From the NCBI GenBank assembly GCA_038748365.1, contig JBCDIZ010000001.1, forward strand, positions 124,001 to 188,000: 64,000 bases of DNA, in the 5' to 3' direction. Every line of letters starts with the position of its first letter. Position 1 is the first letter of the stretch. Below, piece after piece: positions 17,741 to 26,343 of the stretch. The stretch is from Alterisphingorhabdus sp038748365. GTDB lineage: Bacteria > Pseudomonadota > Alphaproteobacteria > Sphingomonadales > Sphingomonadaceae. Below the pieces are notes generated by a model that worked only from the letters and a program-made list of their open reading frames with translations, did no database searches and had not been told where the DNA came from. The translations under genes and the position numbers were made by a program.

Positions 17741-17947
17741 TCCTCCCCGGGACGGGGAGGGGGACCGGCCGTAGCCTTGGCGAAGGCTGGTGGAGGGGCA
17801 CCCTCGGCATGTTATGAGTTTTAGAGAGAAGTTGCTATCGATACACCTCTATAGCTGTTGCGAGTTCACTTGTAAGCGCTCCACCGTAATAGGCTGCACG
17901 TGCCCCTCCACCAGCTTCGCTGGTTCCCCTCCCCCAAGGGGGAGGAT
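17741..17947. repeat. Palindromic repeat, family D, inverted pair
   Basis: Two related GC-rich units face each other: 17741-17800 (CCTCCCCGGGACGGGGAGG..., ending TGGTGGAGGGGCA) and 17900-17947 (starting TGCCCCTCCACCA, ending GGGGGAGGATT). Each unit has its own short hairpin, and about 100 bp of AT-richer DNA lies between them. A single unit of the same family lies at 45748-45797 and a fragment at 26344-26365. It fills the gap between the Nudix and TPM genes. Confidence 0.75.
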
Positions 17948-18631
17948 TTACAACTCAATCAACCTATCCGGCAATTCATTGGGATTGGCATCAGTTTTGG
18001 GGAAATGCTCGGCCAGCACAATGCCGACTTTCTCTACCGCTGCTGCCATGCCTTTGCCGGGCTCGCCCTGTTTTACCTCGGCGATCAGCGCCGCCATAGC
18101 GTCGCCCCAGACTTCGGGATCAACCTTGGTCGCAATCGCATCATCGGCGACAATCTCGGCGCGGTGTTCGGCCATGGAGAGATAGATCAATATGCCGGTC
18201 AGCGCCATGGTGCGGCGTTCAGCGCCTACTTTGAAGTATTCAATCGCATGATCGCGGACCCGGTTTTCTTTCGTGCCTTTGGGTGCCAAAGCGACGCGCA
18301 GAGGCATCCATGAGAATAAGCCATAAACCAGAAGGAATATGGCGAGGCTCATGCCCAGCATGAGGCTCATATACTGCGCCGGGCTATAGCTGGTCTTCCA
18401 ACCGCTGGCGAACAGCGCGCTGGCATCTGTCCAGAAGCTGGGAAAGATTGCCAGGCTGGAAAGAAACAGAAACAGCGCGCCAATCGCCCAATGTAGCCTG
18501 ACATCCTTATAGTCATCGGACATTTGCGTGACGATGGTGACGATCTCACCATCGGTGGTGCGCTCAGCAGCGCCAACTGCTTGTGTCACCAGTTCATGGT
18601 CTTGCGGTGTCATTTGCGGGGTTCTTGCCAT
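17948..18631 (-). CDS. TPM domain membrane protein
   Basis: 227 aa. An N-terminal stretch (TPQDHELVTQAVGAAERTTDGEI) resembles the start of a TPM domain. Two transmembrane segments follow (about 48-68 and 90-115), then the soluble TPM-like half with TALTGILIYLSMAEHRAEI and ADDAIATKV. The start codon overlaps the stop of the preceding TPM gene by one base (TGATG), so translation is coupled. The third gene of lemA-TPM-TPM. Start at 18631; the longer frame overlaps the Gly-rich tail of the upstream gene and is a shadow. Confidence 0.85.
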   Translation of the reverse strand: MARTPQMTPQDHELVTQAVGAAERTTDGEIVTIVTQMSDDYKDVRLHWAIGALFLFLSSLAIFPSFWTDASALFASGWKTSYSPAQYMSLMLGMSLAIFLLVYGLFSWMPLRVALAPKGTKENRVRDHAIEYFKVGAERRTMALTGILIYLSMAEHRAEIVADDAIATKVDPEVWGDAMAALIAEVKQGEPGKGMAAAVEKVGIVLAEHFPKTDANPNELPDRLIEL

Positions 18632-19461
18632 CACCAGCCTCCCGATGCGCCGCCGCCGCCAAAGCCGCCGCCACCGCCGCCGAATCCGCCGCCACCAAAG
18701 CCACCGCCGCCCCATGAGGAACCGCCAGAAGAGCCGCCCCATCCGCTGCCACCGCCGCCCCAGATTACGATCGGTCCAGCGCCGCTCCCCTTGTAGCGCT
18801 TGCCTTTGCGGCTGGAGAACAGGGCAGGGAGAACGAAAAAGAAAAGGATAAACATCCAGAAGACCAACATGCCCCAATTGCCCGAACGATCACTTCTGCG
18901 ATCAGAGCTTTCGGCTGCGGCAGCAATTTCGCGTGCTTCTTCCTCGGGCAGGGTGAGTTGCTGCAACAGACTCTGCGTGCCTGCGGCAATACCCGCCGGA
19001 TAATCGCCATCGCGGAAGCGTGGCAGGATATCATCGTTGATGATGCGGCTGGACAGTGCATCGGTCAGGACGGGCTCTAGCCCATAGCCGACCTCAATCC
19101 GCACTTTGCGCTCATTGGGCGCGACCAGAAGAATGACGCCATTATCTTTTTCCGCATCGCCATTGGCGGCCTGGCCAATGCCCCATTCGCGGCCAAGCCT
19201 GTAGCCATAATCCTCAATCGGATAATCCTGAAGGCTATTGACCGTCACTATGACCAGCTGGCGCGTGGAATTGAGTTCCAGCACTAGCAACTTGGCAATG
19301 AGCGCTTCCTCCTGTTCCGGCGTCAGCAAATCAGCTTGGTCGACAACACGCCCGGTGAGCGCAGGGAAATCCTGCGCTTGGGCTAAGTTCACAAAGTTCA
19401 CACCTATGAGCAGTGTGAAAAGAGTGAGGAATTTAGCTAAGTATTTGAAATATATCAACAC
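18631..19461 (-). CDS. TPM domain protein with Gly-rich tail
   Basis: 276 aa. Signal sequence (about 1-29, cut near AQA-QD), periplasmic TPM domain (about 33-165; VVDQADLLTPEQE, GVILLVAPNERKVRIEVGYGLE), one transmembrane helix (about 197-217), and a C-terminal tail of about 50 residues made almost only of Gly, Ser, Trp and Phe. TPM proteins with such tails (YgcG type) occur beside LemA across bacteria; the function is unclear. Translational coupling to the next gene. Confidence 0.88.
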   Translation of the reverse strand: MLIYFKYLAKFLTLFTLLIGVNFVNLAQAQDFPALTGRVVDQADLLTPEQEEALIAKLLVLELNSTRQLVIVTVNSLQDYPIEDYGYRLGREWGIGQAANGDAEKDNGVILLVAPNERKVRIEVGYGLEPVLTDALSSRIINDDILPRFRDGDYPAGIAAGTQSLLQQLTLPEEEAREIAAAAESSDRRSDRSGNWGMLVFWMFILFFFVLPALFSSRKGKRYKGSGAGPIVIWGGGGSGWGGSSGGSSWGGGGFGGGGFGGGGGGFGGGGASGGW

Positions 19462-19464
19462 TTA

Positions 19465-20046
19465 TCAAAATTCTACCGTAGGTGCAGTTTCCGCTCCTGC
19501 GGTGGCTTCAAATGGCGCCATCGGCTCTGCGCCATGGATCAGCTTGGCGCCAATGGCATCAGGGAAGGTGCGGATCGTGGTGTTATATTGACGCACGGCC
19601 TCATTATAATCGCGCCGGGCGATATTGATGCGATTTTCCGTGCCTTCCAGCTGGCTCTGCAGATCGCGGAAATTGGCATTGGACTGGATCTGCGGATAGG
19701 CTTCGAAAGAGGCGAGCAGACGGCCGAGACCAGAACCCAGCTGCTCCTGCGCAGCGGCAAACTCGCCGATCTTGCTGGCATCCGTCAGATCATTGGCGTT
19801 GACCTGAATCGAGGTCGCCTTGGCGCGGGCTTCCGTCACTTCGGTCAATATGTCTGATTCGGATTCAGCAGCGGCCTTCACCGTATTGACCAGATTGGGG
19901 ATCAGGTCAGAGCGCCGCTGATATGCGGATTGCACATCGGCCCATTTAGCCTTGGCGGCTTCTTCCGCCGTCGGCACGCTGTTAATACCACAGGCAGACA
20001 AGGTGATGGTCGCGGCGGCAAGCGCCAGAAACTTCCAGAATTGCAT
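19465..20046 (-). CDS. lemA: LemA family lipoprotein
   Basis: 193 aa. A lipoprotein signal with lipobox LSAC at about residue 19, then a helical LemA domain: AKWADVQSAYQRRSDLIPNL, long coiled helices, and RRDYNEAVRQYNTTIRTFP. It is probably anchored in the membrane facing the periplasm. The first gene of a three-gene operon with two TPM proteins; 3 bp separate it from the next gene. Confidence 0.92.
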   Translation of the reverse strand: MQFWKFLALAAATITLSACGINSVPTAEEAAKAKWADVQSAYQRRSDLIPNLVNTVKAAAESESDILTEVTEARAKATSIQVNANDLTDASKIGEFAAAQEQLGSGLGRLLASFEAYPQIQSNANFRDLQSQLEGTENRINIARRDYNEAVRQYNTTIRTFPDAIGAKLIHGAEPMAPFEATAGAETAPTVEF

Positions 20047-20192
20047 TAAATACCCTCCTCACGGTAATAAGCGTCATATAGGCACAATACAGCGGTTTTT
20101 CAATTGCATTTCCACATATAGCCAGCGGCGTCAGGGCTTTTTGCTCGACATTTGCCAGCGCCTGAGTAGATAGCAGTAACACTATCAGGGAG

Positions 20193-20639
20193 ATGAAAAT
20201 GTTTGCGGAATTCAGGGACTTTATTGCCCGGGGTAACGTTATTGATCTGGCGGTTGCTGTGATTATCGGCGGCGCGTTCGCCACCATCACAACGTCACTG
20301 ACCGAAGACATCATCATGCCGGTGGTCGGTGCGATTTTCGGCGGTGCGGATTTTGCCAACAGCTTCATTCTGCTTGGTCCGGTGCCGCAAGATTATGCAG
20401 GATCGATGACAAGCTATGCTGAGTTGAAAGAGGCCGGTGTTCCGCTGCTTGGCTATGGTCAGTTCATTACCGTGATCATCAATTTCGTCATCCTTGCCTT
20501 TGTTATCTTCCTCATGGTGCGTCAGGCGAACAAGATGATGGAAGCGGCCAAGGAAAAAGAAGAAAAGGCGGAAGAGCCAGCAGGCCCAACCGAGACGGAA
20601 TTACTGGAGAAGATTCTGGAAGAGCTTAAAAAACAATAG
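20193..20639 (+). CDS. mscL: Large-conductance mechanosensitive channel
   Basis: 148 aa. A two-helix pentameric channel that opens under membrane tension in osmotic down-shock. N-terminal MFAEFRDFIARGNVIDLAVAVIIGGAF with the conserved GNVIDLAV pore helix, periplasmic loop, TM2 (about 92-112), and an acidic/lysine-rich C-terminal bundle ending EKILEELKKQ. Normal length. It has its own promoter region (20047-20192, divergent from lemA). Confidence 0.96.
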   Translation: MKMFAEFRDFIARGNVIDLAVAVIIGGAFATITTSLTEDIIMPVVGAIFGGADFANSFILLGPVPQDYAGSMTSYAELKEAGVPLLGYGQFITVIINFVILAFVIFLMVRQANKMMEAAKEKEEKAEEPAGPTETELLEKILEELKKQ

Positions 20640-20735
20640 GTTATTTCAGATTCTATCATGAATACCGAAGCATGAAATGCGCCGCATAGGCGCAACGTCA
20701 CTTTTCATTCAGATTTCATGTGCTATACAGAGCAC

Positions 20736-21080
20736 GTTCGTTTCGGCGGACTATAACGATAAAGTGCAGCGTGTAATAGATGCAGCGGACCCGGGGGCAG
20801 TACCCGGCGGCTCCACCAAATGCCCCGCTTTCGGGGTTTCTGACGGGGCCGAACCAGGATCGACGTGTGTTGAAAAGCGGTGTTTTCGTTCGGGCTGAGT
20901 AACCCGTTAAAGGCTCAAAACCAATAAGTGCAAACGATAACGAAGCACTCGCACTTGCTGCCTAATCATGCGGCCTAACGGCTAGAGATTAGAAAGTAAT
21001 TTGCGCGGTTGGACCCACCGGGCAACAGAAGGGATTCCAGCGGCTCGGAGCGCGCCGGGCAACAGAAGCGCTCCAACCTA
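20736..21080 (+). ncRNA. ssrA: tmRNA, circularly permuted two-piece form
   Basis: The acceptor piece comes first and ends with encoded CCA at 20816-20818 (CGGCTCCACCA). A 26-base spacer follows, and the coding piece begins at 20845 with GGGGCCG, which pairs with CGGCTCC to rebuild the acceptor stem. The tag reading frame is 20930-20962 (ANDNEALALAA) with stop TAA at 20963-20965. The 3' part has hairpins with the loop CCGGGCAACAGAAG at 21018-21031 and 21055-21068. Outer pairing GGTTGGA/TCCAACC suggests an end near 21080. The 5' boundary is an estimate. It rescues stalled ribosomes with SmpB. Confidence 0.92.
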
Positions 21081-21109
21081 TCCTCATATACCGTTTGCTT
21101 ATTCGTCAT

Positions 21110-21183
21110 CCGTTCGTGTCGAGCGTCGTCGAGACACAGCCATCCACTTGCAAAGGCCTCTCGACTTCGGTCGAGGCGAACGG
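21110..21183. repeat. Palindromic repeat, family A (diverged copy)
   Basis: Arms at 21110-21134 and 21159-21183 both start or end with CCGTTCG/CGAACGG and contain GTCGAGA-type cores. The loop has no resemblance to that of the other copies. It sits between tmRNA and the small membrane protein and could end transcription of either. Confidence 0.7.
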
Positions 21184-21198
21184 AAGAGATGAAAGTTC

Positions 21199-21429
21199 CT
21201 AATCCTCAGGACCATATGCGCGTTTGTAATCAATCGCGTCGATGATCTTTGCGCCCGCCATAAACACCGCACCGGTGCAGCACAGGAATAGCAGCCAGCC
21301 GCCAAAACCGGGAAATTGTTCAATATATTTGGAACCACGTTCTACAGCGCCGAGTGATAGCGCATAGATGATCAGATAGGCCTCAAATTTGGTCTTGATG
21401 ATAAACAGGCGGCGCAGTTTTTTCAGCAT
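21199..21429 (-). CDS. Small conserved membrane protein
   Basis: 76 aa from the ATG at 21429 (MLKKLRRLFIIKTKFEAYL). Two hydrophobic segments (about 17-33 and 42-62), an acidic turn between them, and a charged C-terminus KRAYGPED. The positive N-terminus suggests it stays inside. I recall similar small proteins in sphingomonads but know of no function. The longer frame to 21540 overlaps astB and is not needed. Confidence 0.65.
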   Translation of the reverse strand: MLKKLRRLFIIKTKFEAYLIIYALSLGAVERGSKYIEQFPGFGGWLLFLCCTGAVFMAGAKIIDAIDYKRAYGPED

Positions 21430-21520
21430 GATACATATGAGTGCAATCATTATGCCAATGGCAGAAATGCAGGGCTTGTGATGGTTAGCATTTGGTAAAT
21501 TGTAAGCTAAACCGACAGTG

Positions 21521-22792
21521 TCAGCCTCGGCTGCTGGCAAGCAATTCTTCCAGTCCCATGGCTTCCAGTAATTTCGTTCGAGCCAAGGTTACTTGCTTAA
21601 TCAGGTCATCAGAATCAATGGCATCGCTGGCAATCTCTTCCGGCCAGTGTTGTTCGATTACCGCCGCAATGGCTTTCAGCTTTTCCGGTGTCGCGATAAA
21701 GCGGCTGTCCACCGTTTGCGGATCAGCAACAACGCGCAGGCGCAGACAGGCCGGACCGCCGCCATTAGCCATGGACTGGCGGACATCGACCGGGATCAGT
21801 TTGCGGATCGGGCCGTTGCCTGAGATCATATTTTCCAGCCAGTTCCACACCGCTGGGGTTTCTTGTGCCTCGGTTGGGAGGATCAGCGCCATTCCCGCAT
21901 TTTCAGGCAGCGTCACCAACTGGGCGTTAAACAGATAGCTGTGAATAGCATCGGCCAGCGAGACCGAGGCGGCAGGAACCTCGATGATTTCGATCCAGGG
22001 GCAGAGTTCGCGCATAGCTGCATGGGCAGTTTCGCGGTCGGCAAAGGCCTGTTCATGGGTAAACAGCACATTCTCATTCGCGACTGCCACCACATCATTG
22101 TGGAATGCACCCGCAGCAATGGCGGTGGGCGATTGCTCGATAAACAAAGTCTTGGCCGGATCAAGGCCATGTTTGCGAGCAATGGCGCGGCTTGCTTCTT
22201 CATGCTGGCGCGCGGGGAAGGCACCGCCGGAACGGCCATAAACAAAGACTTCAATGCCAGCCTCACCATGGGCCGGGCAAAGCCGCATATGGTTAGCTGC
22301 ACCTTCATCACCATAGGGTGCAGGCACTGGACCATGCACCGCAAAATGTTGCTCATCAGCAAAAGCCAGGCGCAGCTGCGCCAGCGTATCAGGCCATTCA
22401 TGGCTGCGATGCGGCATGGTCACCAGATTGGCGACGCTGAGATGGCAACGCTGGTCTGTACTGTCGGGGAACGGGCTGACCGTCGCGGCATTGGCGGCCC
22501 ACATTGACGAGGCCGAGAGCGCGGCGGCACGGATATGCGGATCGGCGCTGGCATAATCGGTCGCCAGCGTTTCCAGCCAGCCATGATCCGGGCGGGGCAG
22601 GGGCATGAAAAAGCCCTGCGCAAGACCAAGATCAAGATTGGCCTGCATCTTGGCAATGCCCTGCAACGCAGCATCGCACGGGCGCGATATCGCTCCGGCA
22701 TTATTGGCCGAAGCAAGATTGCCCGGGCTGAGGCCAGCATAATTGTGCGTCGGGCCGATAATGCCGTCAAAATTAATTTCGGTGAGGGGCAT
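21521..22792 (-). CDS. astB: N-succinylarginine dihydrolase
   Basis: 423 aa. Second step of the arginine succinyltransferase (AST) pathway: N-succinylarginine to N-succinylornithine with loss of two ammonia and CO2. The N-terminus EINFDGIIGPTHNYAGLS and internal HNDVVAVANENVLFTHE are diagnostic. The active-site Cys lies in the C-terminal motif NGGGPACLRLR. Normal length. It is downstream of astA in the same direction, with a 167-bp repeat-filled gap. The other AST genes (astC, astD, astE) are not in the window. Confidence 0.95.
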   Translation of the reverse strand: MPLTEINFDGIIGPTHNYAGLSPGNLASANNAGAISRPCDAALQGIAKMQANLDLGLAQGFFMPLPRPDHGWLETLATDYASADPHIRAAALSASSMWAANAATVSPFPDSTDQRCHLSVANLVTMPHRSHEWPDTLAQLRLAFADEQHFAVHGPVPAPYGDEGAANHMRLCPAHGEAGIEVFVYGRSGGAFPARQHEEASRAIARKHGLDPAKTLFIEQSPTAIAAGAFHNDVVAVANENVLFTHEQAFADRETAHAAMRELCPWIEIIEVPAASVSLADAIHSYLFNAQLVTLPENAGMALILPTEAQETPAVWNWLENMISGNGPIRKLIPVDVRQSMANGGGPACLRLRVVADPQTVDSRFIATPEKLKAIAAVIEQHWPEEIASDAIDSDDLIKQVTLARTKLLEAMGLEELLASSRG

Positions 22793-22810
22793 GTTGGTGT
22801 TTCCTAGCTA

Positions 22811-22955
22811 ATTCCCCCTCCACCTTTAGGGGAGGGGCAGTGAGACTTAGTGAACCGAAGGTGAGCTTAGTCGCAGCGGGGTGGGGGGTCACCACTTGCG
22901 TGGCGCTTGTGGAACGCCCCCTCTCCCAACCCTCTCCCCTGAAGGGGAGAGGGCT
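22811..22955. repeat. Structured repeat, family C (copy 1)
   Basis: Short hairpin ends (CCCCTCC...GGAGGGG and CTCTCCCCTGAAGGGGAGAG) flank a core GGGCAGTGAGACTTAG, a small stem, and CTTAGTCGCAGCGGGGTGG. The same core recurs at 34886-35018 and, inverted, at 44408-44572. Here it lies inside the astA-astB intergenic gap, where it might change the relative expression of the two genes. Confidence 0.75.
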
Positions 22956-22959
22956 ATAC

Positions 22960-23985
22960 CTACCTCGCAATGATCAGCAGCTCTGCACCGCTTTCTATAT
23001 CCAGCGTATCAATCGCATCATCATCGAGCATCATGCCATCATCGCCTTTGGCGACCATGGCATAGGCGCAGCGGAAATCGCGCAGCTTTCCGGTGGCGAC
23101 CAGCGCTTTATACGCGGTTTCGGCGGCCCTATCGTCAAGCCGGTCGATCAGCTTGGTACGCTCCGCCTCGGCAATCGATTTCACACTATCGGTGCGCGCC
23201 ACCATGGTCGGGCCGCCGTCAAAAATATCGACATAATTTTCATACACAAAGCCTTCATTCTCCAGCATCCGCATCGCCGCACGGCCGCTGACATTGGGGC
23301 GGCCGATGACATTGCGCGCATCCTCATCGAGCATGGCGGTATAGATTGGATTTTTCGGCATCAGATCGGCAATGAATTGATTGCCATGCAGCGCGTTGAA
23401 CATATCGGCTTCATCAAAACTCATGCCGAAAAACTTGCCGCCAATGCCATCCCAAAACGGGGAATCGCCCGCATCATCGATAATGCCGCGCAGCTCTGCC
23501 AGTAGCTGATCGGCAAAGCGTGCGCGGTGTTGGGCGATGAAAAGATACCGACTGCGCGCCAGCAACAGCCCAAGCCCACCTGCGCGCTCATTGGGGTGGA
23601 GGAACAGCCCGCCAACCTCGGACGATCCCTCAAGATCGGTAACCAGGCTCAGCATTTCAGCACGAAATGTCCGGTCCAGCTCATCGCTATATTGGGTGAG
23701 CGTACTCATGCGATAGGAGTAAAACGGCCATTGCTGGCCAACTTTGGTGAACAGCTGGCATGTGCCGCGCACCTGTCTGGTATCAATATTCTCCAGCACC
23801 ATGACGAAACGCTCATCATCGAGTGCGTCGGCAGTGCGGGCAAAGGCGGTATCCGATTGCTCCAACTTGGCCTTTAACGACGGGCGATCAGCGGGCAGAT
23901 TGGTAAAACCCCCGCCAGTCAGCTTCGCCATTTCATAAAGCGCCTGCAGATCATCGAGACGAGCCGCGCGAATACGGAAGCTCAT
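22960..23985 (-). CDS. astA: Arginine N-succinyltransferase
   Basis: 341 aa. First step of the AST pathway, succinyl-CoA plus arginine. A GNAT-like fold: MSFRIRAARLDDLQALYEMA start, then LFLHPNERAGGLGLLLARSRYLF (acyl-CoA site, shown here only as its core) and AMRMLENEGFVYENYVDIFDGGP in the C-terminal half. The enzyme is a single homomeric type in this lineage. With astB it shows that the cell can use arginine as nitrogen and carbon source. Confidence 0.93.
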   Translation of the reverse strand: MSFRIRAARLDDLQALYEMAKLTGGGFTNLPADRPSLKAKLEQSDTAFARTADALDDERFVMVLENIDTRQVRGTCQLFTKVGQQWPFYSYRMSTLTQYSDELDRTFRAEMLSLVTDLEGSSEVGGLFLHPNERAGGLGLLLARSRYLFIAQHRARFADQLLAELRGIIDDAGDSPFWDGIGGKFFGMSFDEADMFNALHGNQFIADLMPKNPIYTAMLDEDARNVIGRPNVSGRAAMRMLENEGFVYENYVDIFDGGPTMVARTDSVKSIAEAERTKLIDRLDDRAAETAYKALVATGKLRDFRCAYAMVAKGDDGMMLDDDAIDTLDIESGAELLIIAR

Positions 23986-24231
23986 GGGCTGCCTCTTGTC
24001 TTAATGCATCTAGTGTAGAGCGCCGCCTGTTCCGTAACGGCTCGGAATATGGTTGTGATCATGCCGCTGGTTCTAGCGCCTAAATCACTATGTCGCCAGC
24101 CATGACAGAGGACATTTACAAGCCGCTCCGCTTGCGTCATAGGGAGAGCCGTTTTTCCTCCCCGGATCGAATATGAATAGTGCTGTGCTGCTGTTGATAG
24201 GGCGGCAAAGCGAAGAATCGGGAGTATAGAA

Positions 24232-26343
24232 ATGACCAACCATAGCGCCAATCACATCAGCCGCGCAGGCCTTCAGATATATTCCGGACTTGTCCGCTTT
24301 TTTGAAGAAGAGGTGCTACCGCCGCTGGGTATGCAAGCCGATGCTTATTGGGCAGGTCTTGCCGATCTGCTCACCCGATTCGCTCCGGAAAATGCCGAAT
24401 TGCTGGCCGAGCGTAGCCGAATCCAGAGAGCGATTAGTGACTGGCATAAGCAGCAACCCGGACAGCCAGAGCAGGGTACCTATACGGCGTTTCTCAAAGA
24501 CATTGGGTATCTGGTAGACGAACCCGAAGCCTTCATCGTTTCCACCGAAAATGTCGATCCCGAAATCGCAACCATGGCGGGTCCGCAATTGGTGGTCCCG
24601 GCGCTGAATGATCGCTTTGTTATCAACGCTGCCAATGCGCGGTGGGGCAGCCTCTATGACGCGCTTTACGGCACCGATGCGCTGGATGTACCGCCCGCCA
24701 AACCGGGTGGCTATGACGCGGAACGCGGCGCGGCGGTGATCGCCAGGGCGCGGGCGTTGCTCGATGAGATTGCGCCGCTAAAATCCGGCAGTTGGAGCGA
24801 CTGGGCCGGCGGCGATGTTGATCTGGCAGGGCCTGCAGAGCTGGTTGGACGCGATGGTGAGTCGCTGCTGATCCGTCACAATGGCCTGCATCTGATCGTG
24901 GTGATTGATCGTGAGCATTATATCGGCCGCGATGACCCGGCGGGCATTGCCGATGTGATCATGGAAGCGGCGATCAGCACCATTATCGATATGGAAGACT
25001 CTGTCGCCGCGGTCGATGGCGAGGACAAGCTCACCGGCTATCGCAACTGGCTTGGCCTGATGCGCGGCGATCTGACCGCGACCTTTGCCAAGGGTGGCAA
25101 GGAGATGACCCGCACCTTGGCGGTCGACAAGAGCTTTACCGATTTGCAGGGCAATGCTTTCACCCTGCCGGGGCGCAGCACATTGTTTGTGCGCAATGTC
25201 GGCCATCTGATGACCAATCCTGCGGTGCTGCTGCCCGATGGCAGCGAGGCACCTGAGGGCATTTTGGATGCCTGGTTTACCACCACCATTGCCTGTCACG
25301 ACCTCAAGGGTCTCGGCCCGCAGCGCAACAGCCGCACTGGCTCAGTATATATTGTGAAGCCCAAAATGCACGGGCCTGCGGAGTGCGCCTTTACCAACCG
25401 GTTGTTCGACGCAGTTGAGGATGGACTGGGGCTGGCGCGCCATACAATCAAAGTCGGCGTGATGGATGAGGAACGCCGGACATCGGCCAATCTCGCCGTC
25501 TGCATCCATGCGGTGCGCGGGCGGATTGCCTTTATCAATACCGGCTTTCTCGACCGCACCGGTGATGAAATCCACACCGCAATGGAAGCGGGGGCGATGG
25601 TGCGCAAGGCGGATATGAAGCAATCGCGCTGGATTGACGCCTATGAGAAGCGGAATGTCGCCATTGGCCTCAAACATGGCCTGTCGGGCCGGGCGCAGAT
25701 CGGCAAGGGCATGTGGGCCGCGCCCGACATGATGGCGGATATGATGGAACAGAAGATCGGCCACCCCCAGACCGGAGCCAACACCGCCTGGGTGCCGAGC
25801 CCGACCGCGGCGACGCTGCACGCCATCCATTACCACCGGATCGATGTGTTTGCGCGGCAGCAAGAGGTGGCGAGCGAGCCAGTGCCCGAGCTTGACGCAT
25901 TGCTAACTGTGCCACTAGCGGAAAATGCGCGCTGGTCGGAAGAAGAGATTACCGCCGAACTCGATAATAATGCTCAAGGGATATTGGGCTATGTGGTGCG
26001 CTGGATCGATCAGGGCGTGGGCTGCTCGAAGGTGCCCGATATTCATGATGTTGGCCTGATGGAAGACCGCGCAACACTGCGCATTTCCTCACAGCATATC
26101 GCCAATTGGCTGCACCACGGCATTTGCACCGCCGAGCAAGTCGATGCTGCGCTGTTGCGAATGGCGGCGAAAGTCGATGCACAAAATGCCAGTGATCCGG
26201 CCTATCAGCCGCTAATCGGTAATGAACAGGCTCCGGCCTTTAGCGCTGCGCGCGACTTGATATTCAAGGGTACGCAACAGCCAAGCGGTTATACCGAGCC
26301 ACTGTTGCACCACTATCGGCGCGAATTTAAGGGGCAGAACTAA
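24232..26343 (+). CDS. glcB: Malate synthase G
   Basis: 703 aa. Condenses acetyl-CoA and glyoxylate to malate. Length fits isoform G (about 720). The catalytic TIM-barrel shows TIIDMEDSVAAVDGEDK, GRSTLFVRNVGHLMTNPAV, and KVGVMDEERRTSANL with the substrate Arg; the general base Asp sits in the C-terminal NTAWVPSPTAATLHA to DNNAQGILGYVVRWIDQGVGC region. It has its own promoter in 23986-24231. It ends by overlapping rsmA by 17 bp tail to tail. Confidence 0.95.
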   Translation: MTNHSANHISRAGLQIYSGLVRFFEEEVLPPLGMQADAYWAGLADLLTRFAPENAELLAERSRIQRAISDWHKQQPGQPEQGTYTAFLKDIGYLVDEPEAFIVSTENVDPEIATMAGPQLVVPALNDRFVINAANARWGSLYDALYGTDALDVPPAKPGGYDAERGAAVIARARALLDEIAPLKSGSWSDWAGGDVDLAGPAELVGRDGESLLIRHNGLHLIVVIDREHYIGRDDPAGIADVIMEAAISTIIDMEDSVAAVDGEDKLTGYRNWLGLMRGDLTATFAKGGKEMTRTLAVDKSFTDLQGNAFTLPGRSTLFVRNVGHLMTNPAVLLPDGSEAPEGILDAWFTTTIACHDLKGLGPQRNSRTGSVYIVKPKMHGPAECAFTNRLFDAVEDGLGLARHTIKVGVMDEERRTSANLAVCIHAVRGRIAFINTGFLDRTGDEIHTAMEAGAMVRKADMKQSRWIDAYEKRNVAIGLKHGLSGRAQIGKGMWAAPDMMADMMEQKIGHPQTGANTAWVPSPTAATLHAIHYHRIDVFARQQEVASEPVPELDALLTVPLAENARWSEEEITAELDNNAQGILGYVVRWIDQGVGCSKVPDIHDVGLMEDRATLRISSQHIANWLHHGICTAEQVDAALLRMAAKVDAQNASDPAYQPLIGNEQAPAFSAARDLIFKGTQQPSGYTEPLLHHYRREFKGQN

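Noticed and set aside
18524..18796. Proline-rich plus-strand frames
   Set aside because: Antisense of the Gly-rich tail of the TPM protein; GGC/GGN repeats read as proline on the other strand.
20677..20898. Small frame over the tmRNA gene
   Set aside because: It covers the acceptor piece and the start of the coding piece, which have clear RNA structure.
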